Shown here: positions 29,639 through 41,966 of the stretch, one piece after another | Layout of the letters: every line of letters begins with the position of its first letter | Numbering within the stretch: the first letter of the stretch is position 1 | From: Symbiodinium microadriaticum | Taxonomy: Eukaryota; Sar; Dinophyceae; Suessiales; Symbiodiniaceae | Length of the DNA stretch: 64,000 nucleotides | Direction of reading: 5' to 3' | NCBI GenBank assembly: GCA_001939145.1 | Contig: LSRX01000371.1 | Span: 269,111 to 333,110 of the forward strand | Translations under genes and position numbers: made by a program | Notes under the pieces: model-generated | What the model was told of the DNA's origin: nothing | The model's input: only the letters and a program-made list of their open reading frames with translations | Database searches by the model: none

Positions 29639-32600
29639 TCAGGTTTCTTCCGCAGCGGCAGCTGCGTCACTTCGTCGGCCTATGTCAGCCACTTCGACCT
29701 CGTAGCTCCTGAATTGCAGCGCCTGCGATTCCGTGATATCCTCATCATCTGGGTACTCGTCCATGCTGTTCTGAATTTCAGTGCGCACTTGTGAGAACCT
29801 CTCCTTTGATGACGCACAGGCATAGATGCGACTTGGGGGAAACTGGCAGTCTTCCGGCCAGGTCACATCCAGTTCGTCGGACAGCTCCACGAAGCATCGC
29901 CTCATCAACGAGTTGGTCACCCGGATCTGCTCCTTGCAGTCCTGATAGGTACAAGTAGCTCCGACAACTTGATGCAAACATGTCTGGAAGGAAACGGGAT
30001 GAAATAGGAGAGCAAGTCCGCAAGGCTTGGGAACATCTGCCACATGACGTGGCGGGACCGTGCGGGGCTGATGCTGCATCTGTTTACAGTCCCGTGCCTT
30101 CACGGTGGCAGGGTTAGAGCCTCGCATATTGAGGACCATATTCACGAGGTCCGTGAACGTGATGTTTCCAGATTGCTTGCTTGAGTCCTCCCATACCAAG
30201 TCCAGCATGTCAGCAAAGACCTGTGCACCAACATGCTCTTTTCAATCGCGCCATGCGTGACTCAGTGATGCTAAGTCACGTCAACGTTGACGCCAGCATC
30301 CTGCATGACCCGCACCACCGCGGGCTCCATAACCAGGTTCTGGAAGTCTTGCCTGGCTTATTTGTTTGTGCTTCATACAGAGCCCACCCCGCCCATGAGT
30401 TGCATCTCACTCTCAGCCAAGACGCTGATTTAAAGCCATGTCCTAACAGCCAGCTGGGTGACTTGGCATGACAGATTGGATTGGCGTTATCCAAGTTTGA
30501 TGCTGCGCACTTTCTCATATGCCCTGGCAACTTGATATGGAATTGACTCGGAATTCTTGTGCGGAGACCTGCACAGGAACAAGTAGTACCGAGGAAAAAC
30601 CACGAGGTCTTGGCCCTTGTATGGATGGATTACTTGACATCATACCATTGCTGCAAGGCTAAACCGGAGGGCTGAACATTCAAACCAGCCAGTCGAACAA
30701 CCCGAAGTGCCCAGGTCCTCAGGCACTATCGACATCTTTTCCAGCTCTTCTCTCAATTGACCAACAATGTAAGAAATCTCGATCTTCTGCTTTTCCTTAG
30801 GTTGCAAGCAGTTGCGGCACTGAAATGGGATGCCTCAAACAGCAAACCCAACATTCGCTGCATTCTAAGCTAACTTGCATGCTGTCGAGCCACAGTGGCA
30901 GCTACTGCCCCGATGACATCGACCAGAACGCCCAAAAGCATGTACATGATGGTCACGGATACCTCAGGTCTCAGCCGTCTCGCCAGCAGAGCTTGGCGCT
31001 TTTAAAGCGGACCAGGCTGACTAGGCTTGGCGCCAAGGCCATAAAGAACACGATAATTGGCCAAAGTCCAGGATTCCCATTTGTGATCCTTGGAAGCCGA
31101 CCCCATGAGTCACATGAGAGCCTGTCCTCCACCGGCCGTCTTGCACAATCGCAGTACATCCCGCGACCAGCTCATGCTTCGGATGGCTTCGGCTTCAACC
31201 CAGTCGGGGCTGTCTCGGACGAGCTGCTTCTCAAAAGTCTGCGCTAATCAAGAAAAGCATCTGGTTGATGATGTTGGCATTGGCTCCAAAAACCGCAGGC
31301 AGCAACAAGGTGTTGAGGGACTCTGGAACTGATTGGAAGAGCGTCGCCCCCACGCTACTGCCTTCAGTAAGCTGCTTGAACAGAATCGCAAATGCATAGG
31401 TGATGATGGCCTCGGATCGAGTGCGGCAATCAGAGCGAACCATAGTCGCAAAGTCTTAGCCAAAGGAATGCATACAAAGTACACGTTGCACACAGAGACA
31501 CACCCAAGATGACCCAAGTGCAAGATTTCGGGGACTTCGTCTCGAAGACCATTCATACAAGTGCTGTGAAATAAATCGCAGCTCAGCCAAGGCACCCAAA
31601 GCAGGGAGAAAACCTTCCATATTGCAAGAAAGATCAAGAAAGGGCTTCAGCTTCAGTGATGTTCCAGTGCAGCACTATACACATTAGGTCTTCAGGGCCA
31701 AGGTGCGCAAACCGATCTAGCAGCAAATGCAAGGCCCTTCACAATGATCATCAACTCCGGGAAGGAGCGCAGCAGTCGCGTGAGACGGGTCAGTCTCACC
31801 AGCCTGCCACAGGGGCGCTGCGGGGCCAACTTAACTTAGCTGGATCATGGGCACACGCTCGAGTATCAGGTGATGTGCAGTTTAACACCGTGCATTCACA
31901 GGCACAACATTACAACGAATTCATCACAGCCTGGCTAGTCGGATGAGGCGGAGGATCGAGGAGCCCTCAGGCAGTGCACTGGATCCACCGGCAATCAGCA
32001 GCACCAGCGGAGTAATCCACGTCTCGACCTCAATGTCTTGCCCCATGTACAACCACGCAGCCAGCGGCTGATGAGCTGCGCGATCCCACAGAATGTCAGC
32101 AAAGCAACAATGATCAGAATGGCCAATGCGAAATCGAAATCGAACCTTAGCAAGCAAGCAGTTTTGCCAATTTGCAGTATGGCACAGAAAGCAAAGGCAC
32201 ATGTTCTGCTAGCAGCTAGCATGGAAGGTCATTTGACAATAAATACATTCGAGGAACCAGAAGTCTTTGAAAGCCTGGAGCTTCCTGTAAAAGGCGAGGA
32301 AGCGTATCGTGATCTCGATCGTGAAGTACAAGCAGAAAAAATTCTCCTGGACAAGCTTGACGACATGCCGTCGTGCTTGTCTTTCCACGACTGCATCAAG
32401 TAGTTTCAAGCGATCATAGTTTCTCTGTGGTGTGTTATGATATGGCAAGACTCAGCGACGATGAATGCCTCGGCTGGCGCACAGGACACCCTGGCATGAG
32501 CCACTATGTTCCACAAAGTAGGGTGGCAGAACCAGTAGTCAGTAGCTTCGTGCCTTGCACGCACGGGAACACATGAATCTGAGTTTGGCTGGAAGGGGCT

Positions 32601-32940
32601 GGCGGCGCATCCCACAGAACGGCAGCAGTATTCAGATCGGCGTCCTAAGCTGCGCTGCCAGCTTGGCATCTGTGCGTCGGTTGCACAGGAACCGCCGATC
32701 CAAAAGGAAATCCAGGCTTCGACTCCCAGCCAGATGGAGTTCAGTAAAACAATGAAAATCCTTAGATGTGCTAGTGAACGCCACCGCAAGGCACGAATTC
32801 CCAGCAAGAAGCTCGCACTGAAGCATCGTAGTGATCTCTATGCTTGTAGCGCATAAAAGGCTCGTCAGATTATCGAACAGAGGGCTTTTGGCAACGCGCT
32901 GTGCACAGCCATCGTCCCTGTAGTAGTCCTGCACATTGTA
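29639..32940 (-). CDS. Voltage-gated cation channel, single six-helix domain, multi-exon
   Basis: This is a plasma- or organelle-membrane ion channel of the voltage-gated Na/Ca superfamily. In order: AKSPLFDNLT and S1 FIVLLNSIWLGVE (about 32760-32718), linker DADLNTAAVLWDAPPA, S2 ENFFCLYFTIEITIRFLAF, S3 FDFDFALAILI then EVETWITPLVLLI, and S4 RLIRLARL joined to TRLTRLLRSFPE with arginine at every third position. The pore follows as FQSVPESLNTLLLPAVF and S6 as WPIIVFFMAL joined to VSVTIMYMLLGVLVDVIG. The C-terminal tail is EKQKIEISYIVGQLREELEK, MEPAVVRVMQDAGVNVD and FTDLVNMVLNMRGSNPATVK joined to DCKEQIRVTNSLM, then an acidic tail to TGA at 29639. Introns fixed by frame: 32645-32717, 31795-31930, 30963-31033, 30796-30899 and 29942-30097 (all GC-AG), and 30221-30279 (GT-AG). 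N-terminal exons upstream of about 32940 were not identified. Ion selectivity cannot be read. Confidence 0.88.
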
Positions 32941-32999
32941 CCTGCAGCCCCGGCATCTGCACGACGGCCCACCCCAGCTCGATGCGGACATGAGAAGCT

Positions 33000-34200
33000 C
33001 TCAGTTCAAACAATTGTTGGCTCCATTGAGCTTCGATGCTGTCTCTTCATGGCGGCAGCTGTCGCCTTCTCTTTCAGCTTGTCCTCTGCTGCGGCGGGGT
33101 AAACCCAGCAACAGAAACCTCAACCGCAGCACCCAACTGTCAGAGAACTCCGACTCCCACCCCGCATCCGTGGATGCTCGGCGTAACCTCTTAGATTCAC
33201 TATGTGCAAGGACGAGGTCTCTAGGTGTGTGACAATACAAGCAGGTGGGACAAGGGTCTTTCCGGAAGGTCTTTCTTGGCTAGTCTGGTGACACGGCTTG
33301 TAGTGGCAAGTGTCGGGCCTACGAATTGAATTCATCTTGGGTCGCCTCTCCTTCCAGATGCTGTATAAACTCAACGTAGCTGTTTCGTCTGTGAATGAGT
33401 GAGTCCAGGTCCGGCTAGGGCTGTTCCTACCTACTTTGACTGGATCTTCTGCCCCGGGGCTACGACAAGCACCCGATGCGGACCCTGGCTGACAAGTTGT
33501 CTTGATACAAGCACAGGATCCATCGGTGTCAGGTTTGCCGCACGGGCTGATTGCTGCTTCACCGACTCCTGCCGCGGGTATGGAAACGGCTCTGCACCGT
33601 AATGAACCCGGTCTAGGCTGCTGGAGCCTCTTTCGTCGTGACGGACTTCTTCTTCTTTTTCCTGTCCCTCATCGTCTCCCGGGACAACTCGGCCCAAGAG
33701 GCATCCTTGCTGCAAAGTTGCAACAGTTGTGAGCGGCGAGCACAGCGAAAAGCTCAGCACGAACCGTTCCAAGAGCCCCGTCTCTGCCCTACACGGAATG
33801 GCTTTCGACGCAGTTGCAGGGTTGTGAAGACTACGGGGCCGAACTGATCCTTCACAGACTGTGCTTCCCTGCTTGTGTGGTCCCAGCGACAGTCTGCACG
33901 CCACAATTGGCAAAGAAGTTGTCCTCAACTTGCATAACCAATTGTTTCTACGTTCTGCTCCTGCAACATGTACCCTTGTGGTTTAATCTCATGCAGAAAT
34001 TGCACACACTTTGGCTTCACGAGGCCCTATGTGCTGCTCTCAGGCTGCAGGCATGGCACGGACTGGATTCCGATGTCCCTGAATCTCTTCCTGATAATCT
34101 GTTTGCGGGGGTAGAGACTGTCACCCAAACTCTCTACGAGTTGAGACCGAAGTCACCCCGCTATTTTCTACCTGGCTGATGTCCACTCACAGCTTCGTAC
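33000..34200. other. Region upstream of the channel; one candidate minus-strand exon
   Basis: A minus-strand frame at 33431-33720 contains an acidic-basic stretch (GDDEGQEKEEEVRHDERG) followed by VHYGAEPFPYPRQESVKQQS and ends at 33431. It might be an N-terminal exon of the channel or part of another gene. The rest holds no recognisable coding sequence. Confidence 0.25.
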
Positions 34201-34567
34201 CCGTCTACAATTCGACCCAACTTCCAGCAGCCCACTTGGCCAATTGCGGTCAGCGTCTGTTCGCTAGAGTTCATCAGAACATCTACAGGCTCATCGGCGT
34301 TGTCGTCCGGATCTGCGACCTTGCCATTTCTGCAAGGCTTTCATAAGAAGCGACACGCGGACAAGCAGTTTCTCCCAGCATGTGTGCATCAGGAAGCGGT
34401 CGTCGCAACCAGGATGTTCGATGCAGCTCGACTCCGTCCACCGTTACCAGCATTGTTCGCCCGGAGAGACTTGCCTTTGCATTCCGTAGATCAGGAAATC
34501 GGTCCTCTTCAGCTATATCCCATACCCTCACAAGCTTAAGGGAACATTGTCGCAGATGTATGGACAC
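34200..34567 (-). CDS. Candidate exons, unassigned
   Basis: Two minus-strand segments look coding: VRVWDIAEEDRFPDLRNAKA followed by SGRTMLVTVDGVEL (about 34540-34430), and DDNADEPVDVLMNSSEQTLT followed by AIGQVGCWKLGRIVDGYEAV (about 34310-34195). They are in different frames, with a possible acceptor gtcgcag just before the second. No family is recognised. Confidence 0.38.
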
Positions 34568-34599
34568 CCTCCAGCTGAGCTGCGCGAAGGCTCCTTAGA

Positions 34600-35310
34600 T
34601 CACACTTCCACAGCAATCATGGCCCTATACGCACAGCGGAACACAACCGGTACTTAAGCCTTCGTGTGCGCATGGGGCAACGGCTTGGTGCTGTTGAGGC
34701 GCGGTTACCAGCGTATCTTTAGTTGAGCCTCAGCTGAAGCGGTCGCTTCAGTTGACAGTCAGCGACTTCAGTAGGCCCAAGTAGGCCAGCATGCTGGAAC
34801 AGGGGTGAAACCGTGAAACCCCGCGTCGGGTCGGAAGATGTGAGAGGCTTGGAGCAGTCATCCCTACATTTCGGGAGAAACGAACTCGGGGTGGCAAAGC
34901 CAATCTGTTCGCCAAGGTGGTGTCGGGTGGCAGCTCTGGATCCAATATTGGGTTGACGAAGCTAGCACCCTGGCCCGAGTTCAAGCCGGGAAAATCACGG
35001 GGCCAGATTGATTGGACCCGTAACTTGAAGAAAACTACGGTATCTCTGCTTGACCTGTAAGTCTGTGACCTTTGACCGATTTAGCCCAGCGATTTGGCAG
35101 CGATGCCACGGTCATCCATCCATGAAGCGATGTCATGGAAGTGATAACTGTCAGTTTGGGGCTCCGACCAGGGAGGTTGGAAGTCGAGAAGCCTGACAGG
35201 GCAAGAACCCGGTCGGATGTACGGAGAGTGATGCTTGCAATAGGTAGAAGAAACAGACCGTCAGCGAAAATTGTAAGAGCATGTGCAATTTCCAACATGC
35301 ACCGGTTAAT
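34600..35310. other. No recognisable gene
   Basis: Short frames on both strands lack motifs. Confidence 0.45.
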
Positions 35311-35329
35311 TCACGAAGCTTCCGGCCTG

Positions 35330-37137
35330 TCACAAGTTGTACAGCCACCGCTGCGCTTAATGTGTCGTCTCCTCAGGTGTCCAAGTGGTAACTGACAGCA
35401 AAGCTCGCATGAGAGAGATGTGCGCATCACAGAATGCATCGCAGTGGAACCGTCAGCGTTTGCACCAGATATGCTTCTTTCAACCCGGCCTCTAGGTTCT
35501 CGAGGGGAGCTTGGTTCCCCCCTCTGTCCGTCGCTTTGACTGGTCTTCCGTACTCTTGCTGACCGCGTAGTCGTCGGAGGCCTCGGCAGACAGGGATGAC
35601 ACACTGCAAGCCTCTGGGGCTGAATCCCACAAGAAAAGCACCAAGGAGTCTGACACACGCAAATGATTGACATCAGCAGCTTGCAGCTCTCTCTCGGGGC
35701 TAGTGACAGTCTCACAAATCCAACCATGCGATCAAGGCTCAAATAGTCCACTTGCAATGCTTTTTGAACTCTTGTGATTTCTGAGAGCACCGTCCTCGTG
35801 TCCTCCGTCACCCGCTTCCTTGCTGCAGGCCAAGTTTGGGGTTTGCTGGGGACAATGCTGCAGAACAATTATACCGTTCAATGCTGAATAGCTGGCACCA
35901 AGATTCCGCAATCTTGCCACATCTGTTGTCAAGCCGCCGACAGTTTCCGTTTGACTGATAAGCGTGAGCATATGCCTCGGCGAACAGGGCAATCGGAATG
36001 TCGCCTGCATCTGAACGTTGAGCTGTGGGCGCAATATACGCGGGACTTGCTTGCATTCCGGGTTTCACATTTTGGTTCTCGACCTTGGTGTCCAAGCGGA
36101 GGCTGAGATCTGCATAATGCTTGTCGTCCTGCTGTTGCATCCGGAAGATTTCGGATGTCATCCTCAGCAAGCAAGCACTGATGCACGAGAATGGCCACCA
36201 ATGCCGCCATCTGCCACTTGGGCGCTTTTCTGCTGTCGCTTTGAGCGACGTCTGCCTTGCTCTGCCCACTGTGACTCGACAAGACTGCAAAGGAACACTT
36301 GGGCTGCCGACGTATCCATAATGGAATGGATATTGGTGCTACAGTGCGTCGTAAGGTCCTCGAGCTGCCTGAGAGAAAAACTGGAAGCTGACATGAAGGC
36401 TGCGAGGTATCTTTAGGAAGCACTACGCAACGCCATTGAGGCTCTTGGTGAGCAAATGATTTCTTCAGGCGACAGTCTTGGAAGATTGTCAACCGACTGA
36501 CGAGCTGCTGAAGCCCTTCTCCGAGATTAGTGGAAGATCTCCTCACCGCACTGCTTCTTGAACTGCGGCCCGCAGTGCGACAAATAGATCAACAACAGAC
36601 CGGAAGCGCTCCTTATGTGATCTTCGAATTCCTGCCGGGTGTGCGCCAGCTGCTCCATCAGCCGGCTTTCAAACCCGGCCATGTTTTGCATGCCGTGCCG
36701 TTGCACCTGATAAGCTCGGCGAGGGGAATCTGCTCGCTAAGCTCTCGGTGTCTCCAATCAGGGCCAGTGGCTGACTGCGATTCTCGCTCGACTTGCGTGG
36801 AAATACCAGTGACAATCTCCTGAAGGGATCATGAGGCAGATGTGGTGTCAGCCCGCAGAGTGCCCACAGCCTTCACTCTGCTCACTTCTGATCGGAGGTC
36901 GCCAGTCTCACGGCTGAGGCTGGCCTCCAAGCCTCGGTTGTGCGCTTTCACCGGCCTCTTTCACCAATGCCTGTCAGAAAAACATCCAAGTGGCGCTTCA
37001 TACCTTGTTCGATACGTGTGACCGTGTCCAGTGTGAGTTCCCGGGAAGATTGCATGTGGTCTCCAAGCTGGGCATTCACCTGCGCTGCCACGACGCCGGA
37101 AGCTGGAAGCTTGTCCAAGGAGGTGTTAGGTGTTTGA
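35330..37137 (-). CDS. Coiled-coil protein, multi-exon, unassigned family
   Basis: Several minus-strand segments in changing frames are helix-forming, with heptad-like spacing. They include PASGVVAAQVNAQLGDHMQS and LTLDTVTRIEQGMKRHLDVF (about 37115-36975), EIVTGISTQVERESQSATG (about 36820), NMAGFESRLMEQLAHTRQEF (about 36690-36630), SFSLRQLEDLTTHCSTNIHS (about 36385), MTSEIFRMQQQDDKHYADLS followed by LRLDTKVENQNV (about 36160-36070), VARLRNLGASYSALNG (about 35920), and TEDTRTVLSEITRVQKALQV (about 35810). Together they suggest one long coiled-coil protein split by small introns. The role could be cytoskeletal or scaffold; this is an inference. Start and stop were not resolved. Confidence 0.5.
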
Positions 37138-37642
37138 CTAATGCAGCAAAACCCCTGCACATTCGCTACTTCCGGCGGCAGTTGCTGGCCACGGTACACG
37201 CCCCAACCCTCTCTCACAGCAAGACCGCCCCACCTGCATTTGCAAGTCAAGCCTTTGGCCCAACTCCCAGTTTGAGTGCGTTAACAGCTCGCGCATCTTG
37301 CCCAAAGCATCCTGACCGTGATTGCGATGTGCAGAACCGCGAGCAGCAAAGCTGATCTAAGCCGTTCGGCGGCAGGCCTTCTCGGCATGCTGCCTAGGCT
37401 GAGTGGATGTCATTGAAGGGAGCACGCTTGGTTGCTCGATCCCTCTATATTGTCCATGTGGGTGACTTTGATGCTTCTGCTTCGTAGCTAATACTGTAGG
37501 ATGAGGATGATGTTCCGACGGACAGCGGGAACTCGAACGCTGAATAAAGCCTGTTGCCGCCGTGCTGCAGATTGTCCGCGACGAGAAGCAGCTTGGCCGC
37601 GATGGGATTCCGAGTGGCGCTGGCACTTTGTGCTTCGCCTTT

Positions 37643-37720
37643 TAGGAGTCCGACTGCCTGTCGTCAAGTTCTAGGCTCAGAAGCTTCTGTAATTCAAACG
37701 CTTCTTGGGGGTGCCTTCCC
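37643..37720 (-). CDS. Candidate 3' exon, unassigned
   Basis: A short minus-strand frame reads HPQEAFELQKLLSLELDDRQ and ends with a TAA near 37643. Helical, polar composition suggests a real C-terminus. It could close the candidate gene beginning at 38611. On the other strand the same area is C-rich simple sequence (37722-37748). Confidence 0.25.
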
Positions 37721-38439
37721 TCCCCCCTCCCCCCTGCCCCTCTCCCCTTGAGCATTACCGGCTTGTGTCACAGTGCTGCTCTCCCTCAAGCCGAGTCAGG
37801 CGGCGTACCGTTAAAAGTAATTGTCATAGAACGCTGGCATGACAGCATGTGTAGTATACAGTAGATTGAAAAGGATAGACATACAAATCGATAGACACAC
37901 AAGTAAGCTTGTGGAATTTCAGACGCACGCACTCACAGACTCGCATGGACAAATGTCCACTGCGAATTTCTGAAGCTTGACAAACACCTCAAGATTAACA
38001 CGGCATGCTTTGCCAATTGGAGTAACATATGTGCTGAGCCATGGACACAACACATATGATATGTGGTGCGCATTTAACTCACAAGGTTTGGATGGTAATG
38101 ACATGCAGCATGGCAGCTGTGGTCGGTGTTATGGCGGGTGTAACATGCTCCAAGCCCCATCCCGAGTGCCTGTTGAATCTCAGCACGCATGTCACCGACA
38201 AGTACTGCAACAGCTTGCTTGCAAAGCCTCAGATGCAAGGACATTTCACAGACCAGAACAGAACGTGCTAGGGTCACTACAGCCAAGCAAGGCGTCCAAC
38301 TTCACTTCGGCCCCTCAAGATGTCCCGCATGCTCGAATTAGCACCAGATTCCTTGGCCTCTGCCCCGTCTTAGTGAACCACCGCATCTTCACAGGTTGTC
38401 AAGAAGCTCCAGTCCCTCCGAAGCAGACGGCGCGGTCGT

Positions 38440-38611
38440 TGATTTCTTTGGAATCACATTCTCCTCGGCTTGCCCGGGCAGACGGAAGCAGCCCGAGCGA
38501 TTTCCAAAGCGCCACGACCGCTACCACTGATGATGCTTCCTTCAGGCGAGCTTCAGGCAAAGACGGCAGCATGGCGCGCTGAGATTTTGGCGCAGCGGCG
38601 TTATTCGCCAT
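38440..38611 (-). CDS. Candidate 5' exon with start codon, unassigned
   Basis: A minus-strand frame begins with ATG at 38611 and reads MANNAAAPKSQRAMLPSLP, then EARLKEASSVVAVVALWKSL. After that comes a Gly/Ala/Arg-rich stretch that may be intron. The start is plausible, with no upstream in-frame coding-like sequence, but no family is recognised. Confidence 0.3.
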
Positions 38612-38966
38612 GGCCGGACAACTCAACGAACCTTGCCCCTCCCGCCAGCCAAATGACTAGTGACTAGACCGATCGCGCCTGCACTTCCGAGGCACTTGGA
38701 GCGTTCTGTGTGTCTTACAGCGTTGGGAAGGAGCCAAGCACTCACAGATGACACAACCCGTCGCACGACTAGCACCTGTGCACTAAACCGACACACTCTG
38801 GTCGCTGACAAAACAGCTCACTAGGAGATAAATATGTTTCGGCACACTTTTTGGCACCGCCGGCTCCTTGCTGCGACTTTGAGACAAGGGCATGGGTGTG
38901 CTTCCTGAACTTCGGAAGCTGGCTGTTGCAGTGAACTGGGCATGGGAAAACGGTCCCATCAGCCCA

Positions 38967-41010
38967 TTACATCTGCGGATAGCCGGCTCCTGGGTAGGCT
39001 GGATACTGGCCTGGGTAACCTGGATATGCTGCAGGATATCCAGGAGACATTGCACCTTGACACGAGGGTAGCCACAGGTCACCGCACCAGTGCCACGAGT
39101 CACTACAGACGGGCCTGGCCATCCTTGTGCTGGTGGCCTCAATTGCCGGGTGCTCTTTTCTTTGGCTCCGTGTCACGGTGTCGCATGTCGGCTCATATCG
39201 AGGTTCGGGCTGCATGCCGGGATTTCGCATTGTCATCTCCACCCTAAGTCTTCTGGCTCATCTAGCGGCGAAGGGCTGTGGGCCAGGCACGGTTTCTTTG
39301 GCTTTACGTTCAGAAGTGGCCAGAATTCATGGCAGTTGTTCCCCTTGCTCAGGCTCCCCTCAGAGCTGAACGGATCTTCGGGGGGGGGCTTTACTTCTGA
39401 ATCCATGCGCAAATCTCAAATACATGCTTTGGTAGTTGTCTGTAGTGATGTATCAGCCCAGATGCCTCAAAAGTCGTCGAAGCCAGCAACAATGTAACAA
39501 GCCAAGCCAAAGTACTTCCAAGTGCCTAAGCGTTTGACCTCCATCCTGAGCTCTAAGCGATGCATCTGGCGAGCGCAGTTCATGGGGTCGGTTGGAACGA
39601 AGGAACTGAGCACCATAGAACCTGAGCGAAACATGCAGTGCAAAGTTTTGCACTTTTGGGTGAGCAAAGTTACAGCATAAGAGCAAAGCCAACAAGCTGC
39701 TGCCCCACCAACGAGGAGCGCCTCTGATGGGTTCCCAGCATCTTGGACATGAAAGCGCAGGCTGATCCGGGCTGCATCATTGCCGAGGTCTGCGCAGCAA
39801 AGCAACCCACCACGACGTAAATCTGCCAATAATCAAGTTTTTCCTGACGGTCCATGGGTGCCGGTCCAGTTTGCTAATTGATCGTGGTCTCACATCTCAG
39901 CACTGCAGCTGGAAGACGCATTTCACAGGAATATCTGAACAAGCTGCCGAACCCGATTCTGTCTTCTGCTGGCCTTCTGATCGATCAAGCAAACTTCATC
40001 CACGAATTCCAACATTGAGTCACCTAGTCGTGAGAGGCGAATCAGACATGAAATTACTGAGAAACTTCCGGTTCCACGAATTGGATGTAAACTTCTCGGG
40101 GGACTGCCGAAAGAATTGGAGGAGAGCTTGTTCTTGAAGTAATCGATGACCGACACCTTGGATATTGTCCGGGGCAGCCCCCTCTTCCTGCCGCCCACTC
40201 GCTCTCATGACGTCTGCAGGTGTAAGGCTGCTGCGGTGCTGGTCCTGACTTTCGAAGCACCCGACAAGCTCAAACATCTGGAAGTATGTGGCAGAACTGA
40301 GAAGGTATTTCAGGAGGCCAGCACTGGTCCTTACTGCCTGCTCATTGTCATTGCAAAGAGGTGTCCCCGGCATCCCTCCGCCTCGGAATATCGGTACTCT
40401 GAAGCCGCGTCGGCCCTGTGGATCTTCTCTAAGCCGTCCGCAACCCACCCTGGTACCTGGTCCGCGACCGGCGGCAATCTGCGCAACAGGATCACGGCAT
40501 CGGGTTTTTAACAATCTAAGAGATAGCTTGTCGGCCTCAACGTAGAGGCTGTACTCACCCATCCCCTTTGCTGCTTCAAATGTGCAAAGCAGACATGCTG
40601 TATGGCAATTTGTCCACTTGGTTCATCGACGGTCTCAGGCAGCGGGTATGTCGAAAACTGATCGCTCTTCAGATCTGGGAACTGCGCATGAGATTTCAGC
40701 CAGTCGACATCTTTTTTGAAGACCTTCTTGAGCCTGAGACGAGAAGCCGTCCACGATATGGGCACTCGAGAATCGGGAGGCCGTCCCTGCAGATCAATTC
40801 CGGCAGCCTTCATCCGTGTGTCCGTATATTGCTCAAGAATGCTCAAGAAATACACCAAAGCCGATGCAGCCATACATCAACGGCCCGAAAATTTACTGAA
40901 GGCCAAACTTGGAGCAATCTGTCTCATCCTGCACGCAGCTCTGAAGGCGCGGCTCTTTGCAGTGCCAGTTCCTGAAAGGAAGCCTGCGAAGAGTGAGATT
41001 GACACAAACG
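38967..41010 (-). CDS. Multi-pass membrane protein with Pro/Gly/Tyr-rich tail, multi-exon, unassigned
   Basis: Minus-strand segments in several frames look coding. In order: FLASFVSISLFAGFLSGTGT followed by KSRAFRAACRMRQIAPSL (hydrophobic helix then basic, about 41005-40900), ALVYFLSILEQYTDTRMKAA followed by GIDLQGRPPDSRVPI (about 40870-40760), RRIRLKKVFKKDVDW-type basic sequence, a helix YVVVGCFAAQTSAMMQPG (about 39820), and RLELRMEVKRLGTWKYFGLA followed by CYIVAGFDD (about 39560-39470). The frame at 38967-39242 ends with the repetitive tail PGYPAAYPGYPGQYPAYPG and a stop at 38967. No known transporter signature was identified. It might be two genes; joining the tail to the membrane segments is an inference. 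Confidence 0.42.
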
Positions 41011-41623
41011 AGGCCAGGAATAGTGGTGAATGGATTCACAATTCAAGCGCCCCACTTATTGTGTTCTCGCTCTGTAAAGTCCCCATTCAGAAGCACCTTC
41101 CTGAGCAATTTCGGATCACTGCCACAATCCCCGTGGGATGCTGTGCCCTGCAATCACACAAAGGCACATGGAAGGGCGGGTGGAAGCACTGAGGGCAGCA
41201 CTTCGTCGAAGAAGACTGCTTTTTCGTCTGTCTGCGCGACCTACATTACACACGCCGCAAGCTTTGCTATGCTTGCTTTTTTTGCAATGGAATCGCAATG
41301 CTTTGCTCGCCGGACCCCCCGGCAATATCAGAGAGGCCTATCGACAGCACCGAAATCTCCGAGGTGCCAGCTGTCCCTTCAGGTCATATCGGACAACGTC
41401 CTTGCACAGGCTTGCATGGTCGAAGGCCATCGGTGAAAAACAGCCAATCCACAAGGCACGACTCAAGCTCAGCTCCGCAAGCAGCGGTTTCGCGAGCAGC
41501 TGGAGGCCGTGCCCCTCGTTCGCAAACAGCCTGGAAGCTCAACCGATCATTGAAGCGACTGCTTACCACAGGTCCGAGCTTTCGTTGTTTTTTTCAACCA
41601 AAAGCTGAACGAAATACATCGCC

Positions 41624-41831
41624 CTTCCGCAAACCCCTACGAAAGGGTGCTTCCGCGCGGCTCTTGGAACCTCTTGCTTCCACAGAACCCTTCCGCAGCG
41701 TGTTTTCGCTGCGTCGCGCTATCTTTCCTTCCGCGGGGGCTGTTGTAGTATTTGCGCGACCCGTGCGCTACAAGCCTGTTCATCTTCAGACCAGAGACAT
41801 CGCTTCCGCAAACCCTTCCGCATCCTTCCGC
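41624..41831 (+). repeat. Cluster of seven CTTCCGC heptamers
   Basis: CTTCCGC occurs at 41624, 41650, 41690, 41728, 41803, 41815 and 41825, always in the same orientation. Two copies extend to the longer match cttccgcaaaccc. The spacing is irregular (10-75 bp), so this is not a simple tandem repeat. Confidence 0.9.
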
Positions 41832-41966
41832 GCACACAGTCCCAAGCCAATTTCAGGATATCCAAGAAGAATTATTTCCACGTTTAGTACGCATACATCT
41901 TCCCAAGAAAAAACCACAGCTGTCCGAGTGCAGCTACTACTTCCGAAGCTGTGGCATGGTGCGCAT

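Noticed and set aside
33638-33847. Plus-strand frame beginning with many Phe residues
   Set aside because: It is the antisense of an acidic/Lys-rich minus-strand stretch and has no motif.
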